From: an uncultured Bacteroidales bacterium
GTDB taxonomy: Bacteria; Bacteroidota; Bacteroidia; Bacteroidales; Paludibacteraceae
Reading direction: 5' to 3'
Assembly: GCA_902798965.1 (NCBI GenBank)
Contig: CADBYS010000020.1
Span: 1 to 53,545, forward strand
Length of the DNA stretch: 53,545 nucleotides
Shown here one piece after another: positions 22,273 through 31,328 of the stretch (the first letter of the stretch is position 1; each line of letters begins with the position of its first letter). The translations under genes were made by a program, and so were the position numbers. The notes below the pieces were generated by a model, which saw only the letters and a list, made by a program, of their open reading frames with translations, ran no database searches and was not told where the DNA came from.

Positions 22273-22944
22273 ACAGCTAAAACGACGCATCGTGTTGACG
22301 GAGTAGATAAGAACCCGTTACGTGTGCGTAAACTATTGGAGTCTTACGCACGCAACCTGTCCACCATGGCATCCAACGAAACCATCATGGCTGACGTACG
22401 TGCAACCGATCAGTCAATCGCAGTAAACACGTTTTCTTCCTATCTGTCTGCCTTGCGACGCATCTTCATTATTGACGATGTGCCGGCATGGTCACCGGCA
22501 TTACGTTCAAAGACAACTATTCGCACATCTTCCAAAAGGCATTTTGTGGATCCGAGTATAGCGGCTGCATTAATGCGCATAAGTCCTATACGGCTGCAAA
22601 AAGATTTCAATACATTTGGATTCCTGTTTGAGGATCTTTGTGCCCGTAATCTGCGGGTATATGCGCAAGCAAATGATGGCGATGTGTTCCATTATCACGA
22701 CAAGAAAGATTTGGAGTGTGACCTTGTTTTGGCACTCAGAGACGGACGTTGGGCTGCAGTGGAAGTAAAAATGGGTATGCTTGAGGAGGAAGATGCAGCA
22801 AAGAATCTGTTGGCATTGGCAGCCGATATCGATGAACAAAGAATGCTCAAACCGTCCTTCCTTATGATTTTGACAGGTGGGCAATATGCCTACCGTCGAG
22901 AGGATGGAGTATATGTTGTTCCTGTAGGATGCTTGAAACCATAG
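22273..22944 (+). pseudogene. 5'-truncated DUF4143 ATPase (AAA_14 type) remnant
   Basis: The frame is open from 22273 with no ATG near the start and encodes the C-terminal half of an AAA_14/DUF4143 protein. Conserved parts are VDGVDKNPLRVRKLLESYAR, DVPAWSPALRSKTTIRTS, SKRHFVDPSIAAALM, FGFLFEDLCARNLRVYA and a nuclease-like DLVLALRDGRWAAVEVKM. Full members are about 400 residues with an N-terminal P-loop ATPase, which is missing here. Homology begins just before the first conserved block, 30 bases after the promoter-proximal leader, so the ATPase was deleted. Internal starts such as the GTG at 22324 could make a fragment. Confidence 0.75.
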
Positions 22945-23031
22945 AACATAATAGTCGAAGTAAATCAAAAATTACTCAATATTTATCAAAAATATTACTA
23001 TGGACTTGGCAGGTCACCCATTGGCTGTTCG

Positions 23032-24333
23032 CTATTCAACGTGCTCGAGCAGGAAGAGCTTGTCGGCACGATGGAGCGGGGCAGTGGTGCGGATGGCAAA
23101 AAGCGTACCTTGTGCAACGGTCGGGACAGAGATGTCCTGACCGTTCTGCGTAATATGCATGTCGTGGGCTATGGCTTGATAGACACCTGTGGTGTGCCCT
23201 GTCACAAGCAGCTCGTCGCCCTCGTGGAGCTCAGGAATAGCCTCGAGCAGGAACTCCGCCACGCCGATGTTCTTGAAGTAGTTGGTGCACTTGCCGGCAT
23301 AGACCTTGCGTCGGGTAGCCTTGCTGCCGTAGTTGTTCGTCCACTCGCCAAGACGCTGACCGAGGTAATAGCCGTTCCAGAAACCACGGTTGAAGACCGT
23401 GGCAAGGCGCTCGTCCCAAGCGGCAATCTTTTGCTCGATGCTTGCTTTCGACTTTTGACTTTCGACTTTCGACTCTACGTTGTACTCCCCGTTGCGCCAG
23501 GCTTCGACGGCTTCGCGATAGCAGCTGACGACCGTATATACGTACTCCGCGCCGCGTGCACGTCCCTCAATCTTGAGCACCCGCACACCCGCATCGAGCA
23601 TAGCGCCGAGGAAATGGATGGTCTTCAGATCCTTGGGCGACATGATATACTCGTTATCAACATCGAGCTCGATATCCGAGGACTTGTCGTGCACCGTATA
23701 TGCCCGCCGGCAGACCTGCGCACACGCCCCGCGGTTGGCGGAGCTGTTGAGGTTATGCAGGGAGAGGTAGCACTTGCCGCTGACCGCCATGCAGAGTGCT
23801 CCGTGGCAGAACATCTCGATACGTATCTGCTCGCCGTGACGGCCGCGTATGTCCTGTTCGACGATGTCGCGATGGATAGCAGCCACCTGATTGAGGTTGA
23901 GTTCGCGGGCGAGCACCACGACATCGGCAAACTGTGCGTAGAACTTCAGCGCCTCGGTGTTGGCAATGTTCAGTTGGGTAGAGAGATGCACCTCCACACC
24001 TTGCTCGCAAGCATACTGCATGACGGCAATATCCGAGGCGATGATAGCATCCACGCCCGCCTCACGGGCATGATTGACGATGGTTTGCATCATCGGTATA
24101 TCCTCGGGGTAGATGACCGTATTGACCGTGAGATAGGTCTTCACGCCCGCTTCGCGGCAGATCGCCACGATCCGGTGCAGGTCGTCGGTGGTGAAGTTAG
24201 CGGCAGAGCGGGCACGCATATTCAGGTGCTCTATGCCGAAATATACGCTGTTTGCTCCGGCTTGTATGGCGGCTGCCAGACTCTCGTAGGAGCCGACGGG
24301 AGCCATGATTTCTATGAATGTTGATGATTGCAT
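23032..24333 (-). CDS. Peptidase U32 family protein (YegQ/TrhP type)
   Basis: The 433-residue protein has the U32 TIM-barrel start MAPVGSYESLAAAIQAGANSVYFGI, the signature EMFCHGALCMAVSGKCYLS (about 172-190) and a Cys set (CHGALC, GKC, GACAQVCRR) consistent with an iron-sulphur site. Characterised relatives (TrhP, RlhA) hydroxylate RNA bases with prephenate-derived groups rather than act as peptidases. Residues about 287-297 (VESKVESQKSK) are encoded by a dispersed short repeat inserted in frame, between the barrel and the C-terminal domain. It is the third gene after uvrA and asd on this strand; the spacer to asd is wholly repeat sequence. Confidence 0.88.
   Translation of the reverse strand: MQSSTFIEIMAPVGSYESLAAAIQAGANSVYFGIEHLNMRARSAANFTTDDLHRIVAICREAGVKTYLTVNTVIYPEDIPMMQTIVNHAREAGVDAIIASDIAVMQYACEQGVEVHLSTQLNIANTEALKFYAQFADVVVLARELNLNQVAAIHRDIVEQDIRGRHGEQIRIEMFCHGALCMAVSGKCYLSLHNLNSSANRGACAQVCRRAYTVHDKSSDIELDVDNEYIMSPKDLKTIHFLGAMLDAGVRVLKIEGRARGAEYVYTVVSCYREAVEAWRNGEYNVESKVESQKSKASIEQKIAAWDERLATVFNRGFWNGYYLGQRLGEWTNNYGSKATRRKVYAGKCTNYFKNIGVAEFLLEAIPELHEGDELLVTGHTTGVYQAIAHDMHITQNGQDISVPTVAQGTLFAIRTTAPLHRADKLFLLEHVE
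23445..23475 (-). repeat. Family A repeat inserted in frame in the U32 gene
   Basis: CTTTCGACTTTTGACTTTCG-type sequence (GTCGAAAGTC on the minus strand) encodes VESKVESQKSK. The same family occurs at 31266-31325 and 50976-51006. Confidence 0.8.
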
Positions 24334-24362
24334 GTTAGTGACTGCGTGTTAGTGACTGCGTG
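24334..24362. repeat. Family B repeat filling the U32-asd spacer
   Basis: TTAGTGACTGCGTG is tandemly repeated between the asd stop and the U32 start codon, which itself lies in the related GATTGCATG. Related copies lie inside asd (24546-24593) and uvrA (26483-26545). Confidence 0.8.
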
Positions 24363-25424
24363 TTATTTTTTCGTTAGGAGGTACTCGGCGATTTGTATGG
24401 CGTTGAGGGCTGCACCCTTGCGAATCTGGTCACCCACGCAGAAGAACGAGAACGAACGGGCATCCGCCAAATCTTTGCGTATGCGTCCGACCGCCACATT
24501 GTTCATGCCGCTGCGGTACAGAGGCATGGGGTAGGGGAACTGCTCGTTGGTGACTGCGTGTTGCTGATTGCATGTTGGTGACTGCGTGTTGGCAGGGTCG
24601 TCCACCAGTTCGCAACCCGGGGCATTGGCTATAGCGCGGCGTATGAGATCGATGGACAGCGGGGTTTGCAACTGCACCCACACGGCTTCGGCATGGGCGC
24701 GCAAGGTAGGCACACGCACACAGGTGGCACTAACGCGCACCTCGGAGTGCATGATCTTACGCGTCTCGTTGTACATCTTCATCTCCTCCTTGGTGTAGTC
24801 GTTGTCCATAAAGATATCGATATGCGGAATGACGTTATACGCCAGCGGGTAGAGGAACTTGTTGCAGGTAGGTTCCTGTCCGTTGAGCACCTGCCTGTGT
24901 TGCTCCTGGAGTTCGAGCATAGCCTGCGCTCCTGCTCCCGATGCCGACTGATACGTAGCCACATGTACGCGCTCGACATGCCCGAGCACATGCACGGCAT
25001 TGAGCACTACCGTCAGGATGATGGTCGTGCAGTTGGGGTTGGCTATGATACGGCGACTGCCCGGCTCGAAGACCCGTAACGCATCTTCGGCATTCACTTC
25101 GGGCACTACGAGAGGCACATCGTCGTCCATGCGGAAGGCGGATGAGTTGTCGATAAGGATAGTGCCGTAGCGGGTAATAAGCTCGGCATACTGCTTGCTG
25201 ACGGACGCTCCGGCAGACGCAAAAGCGATATCGATGCCCTGGAACGAACTGTCGGGAGTGAGCTCCTCAACCGTGATCTGCTGACCGCGGAACATGTACG
25301 ACGAACCTGCGCTACGCTTCGATCCGAATAACCGAAGACTGTCGCAGGGAAAACGGCGCTCTTCGAGGAGCGTGAGCAGTTCTTGTCCGACTGCGCCTGA
25401 GGCGCCGATGATGGCTATATTCAT
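24363..25424 (-). CDS. asd: Aspartate-semialdehyde dehydrogenase
   Basis: This enzyme reduces aspartyl phosphate to aspartate semialdehyde in the pathway to lysine, methionine, threonine and diaminopimelate. The N-terminal NADP-binding motif is [12 protein letters not shown] (5-16), the active-site Cys is in ANPNCTTI (about 130), and the substrate-site His is in [12 protein letters not shown]. At 353 residues it is slightly long; the extra length is an insertion of about 17 residues ([15 protein letters not shown]) between DDPA and YPMPLYRSG, encoded by a dispersed repeat. Related enzymes, from memory, read DDPxNxxYPMPL without the insertion. All catalytic motifs remain, so it is probably active. 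Confidence 0.93.
   Translation of the reverse strand: MNIAIIGASGAVGQELLTLLEERRFPCDSLRLFGSKRSAGSSYMFRGQQITVEELTPDSSFQGIDIAFASAGASVSKQYAELITRYGTILIDNSSAFRMDDDVPLVVPEVNAEDALRVFEPGSRRIIANPNCTTIILTVVLNAVHVLGHVERVHVATYQSASGAGAQAMLELQEQHRQVLNGQEPTCNKFLYPLAYNVIPHIDIFMDNDYTKEEMKMYNETRKIMHSEVRVSATCVRVPTLRAHAEAVWVQLQTPLSIDLIRRAIANAPGCELVDDPANTQSPTCNQQHAVTNEQFPYPMPLYRSGMNNVAVGRIRKDLADARSFSFFCVGDQIRKGAALNAIQIAEYLLTKK
24546..24593 (-). repeat. Family B repeat inserted in frame in asd
   Basis: GTTGGTGACTGCGTGTTG-type units encode [15 protein letters not shown] on the minus strand, almost the same peptide as in UvrA. Confidence 0.85.
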
Positions 25425-25490
25425 ATTGATTGACGATTGAACGATTGACTATTTACGATTGATTGACGATTTACTATCCATTGACGATTG
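25425..25490. repeat. Family C repeat filling the asd-uvrA spacer
   Basis: ATTGACGATTGA units, several imperfect copies, occupy the whole 66-base spacer from the asd start codon to the uvrA stop. The same family follows relA at 38661-38708. Confidence 0.8.
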
Positions 25491-28196
25491 TTAGAGGAAG
25501 CGAGCCGTGATGGATTGCTCCTTGAGTTGGCGGATCTCGGCTACGGTACCTTGTGCGACGATCTGACCGCCGGCGTTGCCGCCTTCGAGTCCGAGGTCGA
25601 TGATGTAGTCGCAACAGCGGATAACATCCAGGTTATGCTCGATGATGATAACCGTATTGCCCTTATCGACGAGCTTGCGCAGCACGCCCATCAGCACGCG
25701 TACATCATCGAAATGCAGACCCGTAGTGGGCTCGTCGAGGATATAGACGGTCTTGCCTGTAGAGGGACGAGCCAACTCCGTAGCCAGCTTGACGCGTTGG
25801 CTCTCGCCGCCCGAGAGGGTCGTGGATGACTGCCCGAGTTTGATGTAGCCCAAGCCGACCTCCTGCAAGGATTTGATCTTGCGCAGGATATACGGCTGCG
25901 TCTCGAAGAACTCGACCGCCTGGTTGACGGTCATGTCGAGAATATCGCTAATGGTCTTACCTTTGAAGCGCACCTCAAGGGTCTGGCGGTTGTAGCGCGC
26001 TCCGCCGCATACATCGCACGGCACGAAGATGTCGGGCATGAAATGCATGCGCAGGGTCTTGTAGCCGTTGCCCGCACACTCCTCACAGCGTCCGCCCTTG
26101 GCGTTGAACGAGAAGCGGTTCTGCTTCCAGCCGCGAATCTTTGATTCGGGCAGGGAGGCAAAGAGCTCGCGGATGTCGGTGAAGACATTGGTGTAGGTGG
26201 CAGGATTGCTGCGCGGCGTACGACCTATAGGACTCTGATCCACGCTGATGACCTTGTCGATATACTGCATGCCGTCGATGGACTCGTAGGGCATGGGAGC
26301 CGTAAGACTGCGGTAGAAATGTTGCGAGAGAATGGGGTAGAGAGTATGGTTGATCAGGGTGGATTTGCCCGAACCCGACACTCCTGTGATACATACCATC
26401 TGCCCGAGCGGAATACGCAAGGTCACGTTCTTGAGGTTGTTGCCGGTGCAGCCTGTGAGGGTCAGCCAGGATTGACTGACCGCTGTTGGTGACTGCGTGT
26501 TGGTGACTGCGTGTTGGTTATTGTATGTTGGTGACTGCGTGTTGGCCAACTCCGTTGTTGATGGTGTAACGGACAAATCGCCGCGCAGGTATTGTGCGGT
26601 CAGGGTGTCGGCTTTGAGCAGTTCGGCGGGTGTGCCGGCAAAGATCAGTTCGCCGCCCAAACGACCGGCACGCGGACCTATATCGAGAATATAATCCGCC
26701 TCGCGCATCATCTGCTCGTCGTGTTCGACCACGATAACCGTGTTACCCATATCGCGCAGTTGTTTGAGTGAGTCGATCAGCCGCTGGTTGTCGCGCTGAT
26801 GCAGACCGATAGACGGCTCGTCGAGAATATAGAGCACATTGACCAGCCTGGAGCCGATCTGCGTAGCCAGACGTATACGTTGGCTCTCGCCGCCCGACAG
26901 GCTGTCAGAAGGACGCGAGAGGGACAGATAGGTCAGTCCTACCTGCTGCATGAACGTGAGGCGTTTGCGTATCTCCTTGAGCACAGGCTCCGCCACGGCT
27001 GCCTGACGTGCGGTGAGCGGGATAGGGGAGTGCTCGCTCTCTTGCAGGGCTGTGATGAAGTCAAGTAACTGATTGATATCCATCTCGGCAAGGTCGGCAA
27101 TGTTCTTGTCGCCCAGGCGATACGATAACGACTCCTTGCTCAGCCTGCGGCCGTTACAGAGCGGACAAACGAGGTACTGCTCCTGCTTGTTGTTGTCATC
27201 CTCTTCAGCTGCAGCCTCCTTGGATTTTTCGATATAATCGAGCATTCGTTTGTACCAATCGCTATCGTCGTGCACGATATCTGTCAGTTCGTCGTCGGCT
27301 GCCGTGGCAATATCTGCGGCTTTGATACGTCCCAGACCCTTGCAACGCGGGCACCAGCCTTGCGGAGAGTTGAAGGAGAATGTGTGCGGAGCGGGTTCAC
27401 GGTAGGAGATGCCCGTAGTGGGGCACATCAGGTTCCTTGAAAGGAAGCGCGGGTTGGCGCCATCCGCCTCGCAAACAAGGATCATTCCATTACCTTGCTG
27501 CATGGCTTTGTCGAGCGATTGCGCAAGGCGCTTGGTGGTGTCGTCAAAGGCTAACTCATTGAGTTTGAGCTTGTCAACAACAATCTCAACGGTGTGGTTC
27601 TTGTAGCGGTCGAGCTTCATGCCGGGCGTTATCTCCATGAGTTCGCCATCCACACGCGCCTGAATGAATCCCTTGAGACGAATCTGCTCAAACAGCTCCT
27701 TGTAGTGGCCTTTGCGGTTCTGCACGACAGGAGCCAGGAGCAGGAGTTTCTTGCCCATGTAATGCTCGAAGAGGAGGGCGATGATCTGTTCGTCGGTATA
27801 ATGAACCATCTTTTCGCCCGTGACGTAGGAATACGCATCCGCCGCACGGGCATACAGCAGACGCAGAAAATCGTAAATCTCCGTGATGGTGCCCACAGTA
27901 GAACGCGGATTGCGCACGGTGGTGCGCTGGTCGATACTGATCACGGGCGATAGACCGGTGATCTTATCAACGTCCGGGCGTTGCATATTTCCTATGTATG
28001 AGCGCGCGTACGCAGAAAAAGTTTCCATATAGCGCCGTTGTCCCTCGGCGTAGATGGTATCGAAAGCCAACGAGGATTTGCCGGAGCCGCTAAGCCCGGT
28101 AATGACGGTCAACGCATATCGAGGTATTCGTGCGTTGATATTCTTTAAGTTATGTTCGCGTGCTCCGCGAATCTCAATGTAGGTTTTGTTGTTCAC
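25491..28196 (-). CDS. uvrA: Excinuclease ABC subunit A
   Basis: UvrA is the damage-recognition ATPase of nucleotide excision repair. Both ABC halves are present: Walker A GLSGSGKSS (about 34-42) and GVSGSGKST (about 603-611), signatures SLSGGESQRI and TLSGGESQRV, and zinc-finger Cys pairs including CPRCKGLG, CPLCNGRR and CEECAGNGY/CDVCGG. The length of 901 is normal. Residues about 551-571 (NTQSPTYNNQHAVTNTQSPT) come from a family B repeat in the linker before the second ATPase half. The start codon is a GTG that lies in the first of three tandem 35-bp repeats. Confidence 0.96.
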   Translation of the reverse strand: MNNKTYIEIRGAREHNLKNINARIPRYALTVITGLSGSGKSSLAFDTIYAEGQRRYMETFSAYARSYIGNMQRPDVDKITGLSPVISIDQRTTVRNPRSTVGTITEIYDFLRLLYARAADAYSYVTGEKMVHYTDEQIIALLFEHYMGKKLLLLAPVVQNRKGHYKELFEQIRLKGFIQARVDGELMEITPGMKLDRYKNHTVEIVVDKLKLNELAFDDTTKRLAQSLDKAMQQGNGMILVCEADGANPRFLSRNLMCPTTGISYREPAPHTFSFNSPQGWCPRCKGLGRIKAADIATAADDELTDIVHDDSDWYKRMLDYIEKSKEAAAEEDDNNKQEQYLVCPLCNGRRLSKESLSYRLGDKNIADLAEMDINQLLDFITALQESEHSPIPLTARQAAVAEPVLKEIRKRLTFMQQVGLTYLSLSRPSDSLSGGESQRIRLATQIGSRLVNVLYILDEPSIGLHQRDNQRLIDSLKQLRDMGNTVIVVEHDEQMMREADYILDIGPRAGRLGGELIFAGTPAELLKADTLTAQYLRGDLSVTPSTTELANTQSPTYNNQHAVTNTQSPTAVSQSWLTLTGCTGNNLKNVTLRIPLGQMVCITGVSGSGKSTLINHTLYPILSQHFYRSLTAPMPYESIDGMQYIDKVISVDQSPIGRTPRSNPATYTNVFTDIRELFASLPESKIRGWKQNRFSFNAKGGRCEECAGNGYKTLRMHFMPDIFVPCDVCGGARYNRQTLEVRFKGKTISDILDMTVNQAVEFFETQPYILRKIKSLQEVGLGYIKLGQSSTTLSGGESQRVKLATELARPSTGKTVYILDEPTTGLHFDDVRVLMGVLRKLVDKGNTVIIIEHNLDVIRCCDYIIDLGLEGGNAGGQIVAQGTVAEIRQLKEQSITARFL
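26483..26545 (-). repeat. Family B repeat inserted in frame in uvrA
   Basis: Four GTTGGTGACTGCGTG-like units in tandem encode the NTQSPT...QHAVTN...TQSPT linker. The frame matches that of the copy in asd. Confidence 0.85.
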
Positions 28197-28287
28197 GAAT
28201 TAAGCGAATTACACTAATTTTTGTTGTTCACGAATTAAGCGAATTACACTAATTTTTGCTGTTCACGAATTAAGCGAATTACACTAA
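28191..28287. repeat. Three tandem 35-bp repeats at the uvrA 5' end
   Basis: Units 28191-28225, 28226-28260 and a partial 28261-28287 begin GTTCACGAATTAAGCGAATT and are nearly identical. The first contains the uvrA GTG start codon, so the others repeat the start region upstream of the gene. There are no spacers, so this is not a CRISPR. Confidence 0.92.
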
Positions 28288-28318
28288 AATTGTATATACA
28301 AAAATCGTGCCAATTAAG

Positions 28319-28350
28319 CAGTCAGTAATCAGCAATCCGTATTCAGTATT
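28319..28350. repeat. Family D repeat (CAGTAATCAGCAATC) between uvrA and lon
   Basis: A short run of CAG-AATCAG units of the same kind as those at 32818-32854 and 35316-35374. Confidence 0.65.
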
Positions 28351-28439
28351 TGAGTACGCTAATTTACGTTATGTAAAATAGCATTTGTGTAAATGCATGA
28401 GAATTGCATAAAAATAGCGTAAACAGTATACTACTCCGT

Positions 28440-28454
28440 ATGACAAAATGTCAT
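28440..28454. promoter_or_regulatory. Inverted repeat upstream of lon
   Basis: ATGACAAAATGTCAT is a perfect 6-bp inverted repeat around 3 bases, 67 bases before the lon start. It could bind a dimeric regulator. I find no standard promoter next to it. Confidence 0.3.
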
Positions 28455-28521
28455 AAGAATTGTCGTGGCGGGGAATGTGGCACAAATTTTGTAGTAAAAA
28501 AGAATTGTAAAAAAAAGGATT

Positions 28522-30882
28522 ATGACAGAAGAACCAATAATTACCAAGAATGTGAAGAGCGATGATGTGGTAACCGTGTTGCCATTGAGGAACATCGTAT
28601 TGTTCCCGGGCGTGCTGTTGCCCGTGACGTTGTCACGTCCCAAATCGATGAAGCTGGTTGAAGAGGCATATCAGAACGAGGAGATCATAGGCGTATTCAG
28701 CCAGAAGGACAATGAAAAGAAAGAACCCGAGATAAGCGATATTTATCCCATTGGCACAGCAGCACGCGTAGTGCGTATATTCGAAGCTCCGGATGGTTCG
28801 ATGATGGCCATACTGGAAGGAACGGAACGGTTGTGGATGAAGGAATATGTGGGTGTCAGACCAAGGCTTCGTGTGCGCATAACGGTGGAACCGGATATAG
28901 TGCCGCCAAGTAGCGACAAGCAGTTTATGGCGCTCTGTTCCGCCATCAAGGAGAAGGCGCTGTACATCCTCGACCGAGGCACTAACCTACCCCAGGAAGT
29001 GAAGATGCTGCTACGGGGCGTCAGTTCGCCGGAGATACTGATCAACTACATCTGCGTCAACTTCAACATGTCGCTCGAGGAGAAGCAGAAACTACTGGCT
29101 ACGCCGTATATGCAGATGCGTGGCGAGCAGCTGTTGGAGTTCCTGACACGCGAAGCAGAGATGGTGAAGACCAGCGCAGACATCAAGGAGAAAGCCGCCG
29201 AGAACATCAACAAAGACCAACGCGAGTATTTCCTGCACAGGCAGCTCGAAGCTATCCAGAAAGAACTGGGCGAGACCGACAGCGAGCGATGCAAGGAACT
29301 GCGTGAGCGTGCCGCCAAGAAGAACTGGCCGGAGCATGCCAAGCAAGCCTTTGAGGAAGGGATGAAGAAGGTGGAACGCGAGTCGCCACACTCGTCGGAT
29401 TATCAGATAGATATAACCTATCTGGAGACCTTGCTTGACCTGCCGTGGAATGATTGCACGGAGGATAAGTACGATATACGCGAAGCCAAAGAAGTGCTGG
29501 ACAAGGACCATTACGGCATGGAGAAAGTGAAAGAGCGTATATTGGAGTATCTGGCAGTATTGAAGCAGACGCATGAAGCCAAGACGAAAGATACGAAAGC
29601 CCCTATCCTATGCTTGTACGGTCCTCCGGGCGTGGGCAAAACCAGTCTGGGCAAGAGCATAGCTACCGCCTTGGGCAGAAAGTATGCCCGTGTGTCGTTG
29701 GGCGGTCTGCACGACGAGGCGGAGATACGCGGACACAGGCGGACGTATATCGGCGCTATGCCCGGACGAATCATCAGCAATATCAAGAAAGTACAGAGCA
29801 GCAACCCCGTGTTTGTGCTCGACGAGATAGACAAGATCGGCGCGGACTACAAGGGCGATCCTACAAGCGCCTTGCTCGAAGTGCTTGACCCCGAGCAGAA
29901 TGCCACGTTCCACGACAACTATCTGGATGTGGATTACGACCTGAGCAAGGTGTTGTTTGTGGCTACCGCCAACTCGCTGGACAGCATTCCCCGCCCCCTG
30001 CTCGACCGTATGGAACTCATAGAGATGACCGGTTACTTGCAGGAGGAGAAAGAAGAGATCGCCAAACGCCACTTGATGCCTAAATGCCTGCATAGCAACG
30101 GATTGAAATCGACAGACCTTCGTATAGGCAAGGCCGCCATGGGCGAGATTATCGACCATTATACGCGTGAATCGGGTGTGCGTAACCTGGAACGCCAACT
30201 ATCAACCATCTGCCGCAAGGTAGTGACGAAGATTGCCTTGGAAGAGGAATACAACCACTCGTTGACCCACGAAGATATACTCGCCTATCTGGGCAAGCCA
30301 CGTTTCAACCGCGACATGTGGGAGAACAACAAGTATTGCGGTGTGGTGACCGGCTTGGCATGGACAAGCGTAGGCGGCGAGATACTGTTCATCGAGACCT
30401 CGCTGAGCAAGAGCAAGACCCCTACCCTGACCCTGACCGGCAACTTAGGTGACGTGATGAAGGAATCGGCAACAATCGCCTTAGGGTACATCAAGGCGCA
30501 TGCCGAGCATTTCGGTATTCCGCAGAAAGATATAGAGTCGATGAGCGTTCATCTGCACGTACCCGAAGGAGCTGTGCCCAAGGATGGTCCATCGGCAGGA
30601 ATCACGATGACTACGGCTATGGTAAGTGCGTTCACCCGCAGAAAGGTGCGTCCGCGTATAGCTATGACCGGCGAGATGACCCTGCGCGGCAAGGTGCTGC
30701 CTATTGGCGGCGTGAAGGAGAAGATACTGGCTGCCAAACGTTCCGGTATAACCGATATTGTGCTCTGCGAGGACAACCGCAAGGATGTGGATGAGATACC
30801 CGAGATGTACGTCAAGGGACTGACGTTCCACTATGTGAAAGACATTGACGAAGTAATCGATTTTGCTTTGCTCAAGAAATAA
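28522..30882 (+). CDS. lon: ATP-dependent Lon protease
   Basis: Lon degrades damaged and short-lived regulatory proteins in the cytoplasm. The 786 residues give the usual order: N-terminal substrate domain (VLPLRNIVLFPGVLLPVTL, about 18-36), coiled middle, AAA+ domain with Walker A GPPGVGKT (about 367-374) and Walker B VFVLDEIDK, and a C-terminal protease domain with the catalytic Ser in KDGPSAGIT (about 690) and Lys in GGVKEKIL (about 733). The IMPACT-family gene starts 6 bases after the stop, so the two may be co-transcribed. Heat or stress induction is likely from the family. Confidence 0.97.
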   Translation: MTEEPIITKNVKSDDVVTVLPLRNIVLFPGVLLPVTLSRPKSMKLVEEAYQNEEIIGVFSQKDNEKKEPEISDIYPIGTAARVVRIFEAPDGSMMAILEGTERLWMKEYVGVRPRLRVRITVEPDIVPPSSDKQFMALCSAIKEKALYILDRGTNLPQEVKMLLRGVSSPEILINYICVNFNMSLEEKQKLLATPYMQMRGEQLLEFLTREAEMVKTSADIKEKAAENINKDQREYFLHRQLEAIQKELGETDSERCKELRERAAKKNWPEHAKQAFEEGMKKVERESPHSSDYQIDITYLETLLDLPWNDCTEDKYDIREAKEVLDKDHYGMEKVKERILEYLAVLKQTHEAKTKDTKAPILCLYGPPGVGKTSLGKSIATALGRKYARVSLGGLHDEAEIRGHRRTYIGAMPGRIISNIKKVQSSNPVFVLDEIDKIGADYKGDPTSALLEVLDPEQNATFHDNYLDVDYDLSKVLFVATANSLDSIPRPLLDRMELIEMTGYLQEEKEEIAKRHLMPKCLHSNGLKSTDLRIGKAAMGEIIDHYTRESGVRNLERQLSTICRKVVTKIALEEEYNHSLTHEDILAYLGKPRFNRDMWENNKYCGVVTGLAWTSVGGEILFIETSLSKSKTPTLTLTGNLGDVMKESATIALGYIKAHAEHFGIPQKDIESMSVHLHVPEGAVPKDGPSAGITMTTAMVSAFTRRKVRPRIAMTGEMTLRGKVLPIGGVKEKILAAKRSGITDIVLCEDNRKDVDEIPEMYVKGLTFHYVKDIDEVIDFALLKK

Positions 30883-30888
30883 TCAACC

Positions 30889-31302
30889 ATGGCAGACCGC
30901 ATCAACATACCGACTTCCGCGGAAGGAATATACAAAGACAGAGGCAGTAAGTTTCTGGCTTTTGCGGAGCCTGTAAGCGACGAGGAGCAAGCCAAGAAAC
31001 GTATAGCTTGGTACAAAAAGAAGTACCACGATGCGCGTCATGTATGCTATGCGTACCGCCTGGGCGAGAACCTTTGGCGCACGAAAGATGACGGCGAACC
31101 GCACGGCACGGCAGGTCTGCCTATTCTTCGCAGCATAGATGCGCGAAATCTGGATATGGTGCTTGTGGTGGTCGTTCGGTATTTCGGCGGCACACTGTTA
31201 GGCACAGGAGGACTGATGGTGGCATACAGGGAGGCGGCTTGTGCGGCGTTGGACAAGGCGATGGCAGTCGAAAGTCAAAAGTCGAAAGTCGAAAGCAAAT
31301 AG
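30889..31302 (+). CDS. IMPACT/YigZ family protein, C-terminally shortened
   Basis: Residues about 12-125 form the UPF0029 domain (YKDRGSKFLAFAEPV, KYHDARHVCYAYRLG, DDGEPHGTAGLPIL, VVVVRYFGGTLLGTGGL). Full YigZ proteins are about 200 residues with a second domain. This one is 137 and ends in AVESQKSKVESK, encoded by a family A repeat. The repeat probably replaced or cut off the second domain; the catalytic or binding fold of the first seems whole. IMPACT relatives link to translation control and stress, but the bacterial role is poorly known. Confidence 0.82.
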   Translation: MADRINIPTSAEGIYKDRGSKFLAFAEPVSDEEQAKKRIAWYKKKYHDARHVCYAYRLGENLWRTKDDGEPHGTAGLPILRSIDARNLDMVLVVVVRYFGGTLLGTGGLMVAYREAACAALDKAMAVESQKSKVESK

Positions 31303-31325
31303 TCGAGAAAGTCGAAAGCAAATAG
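31266..31325. repeat. Family A repeat at the end of the IMPACT gene
   Basis: GTCGAAAGTC-type units cover the last about 12 codons and the spacer up to the acyltransferase start at 31329. Confidence 0.85.
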
Positions 31326-31328
31326 GAT

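Noticed and set aside
23041-24324. Plus-strand open frame (427 codons) opposite the U32 gene
   Set aside because: Shadow of a gene with clear U32 signatures; no start context or domain.
28191-28287. Tandem 35-bp repeats as a CRISPR or attachment site
   Set aside because: Units abut without spacers and no cas or integrase gene is present.
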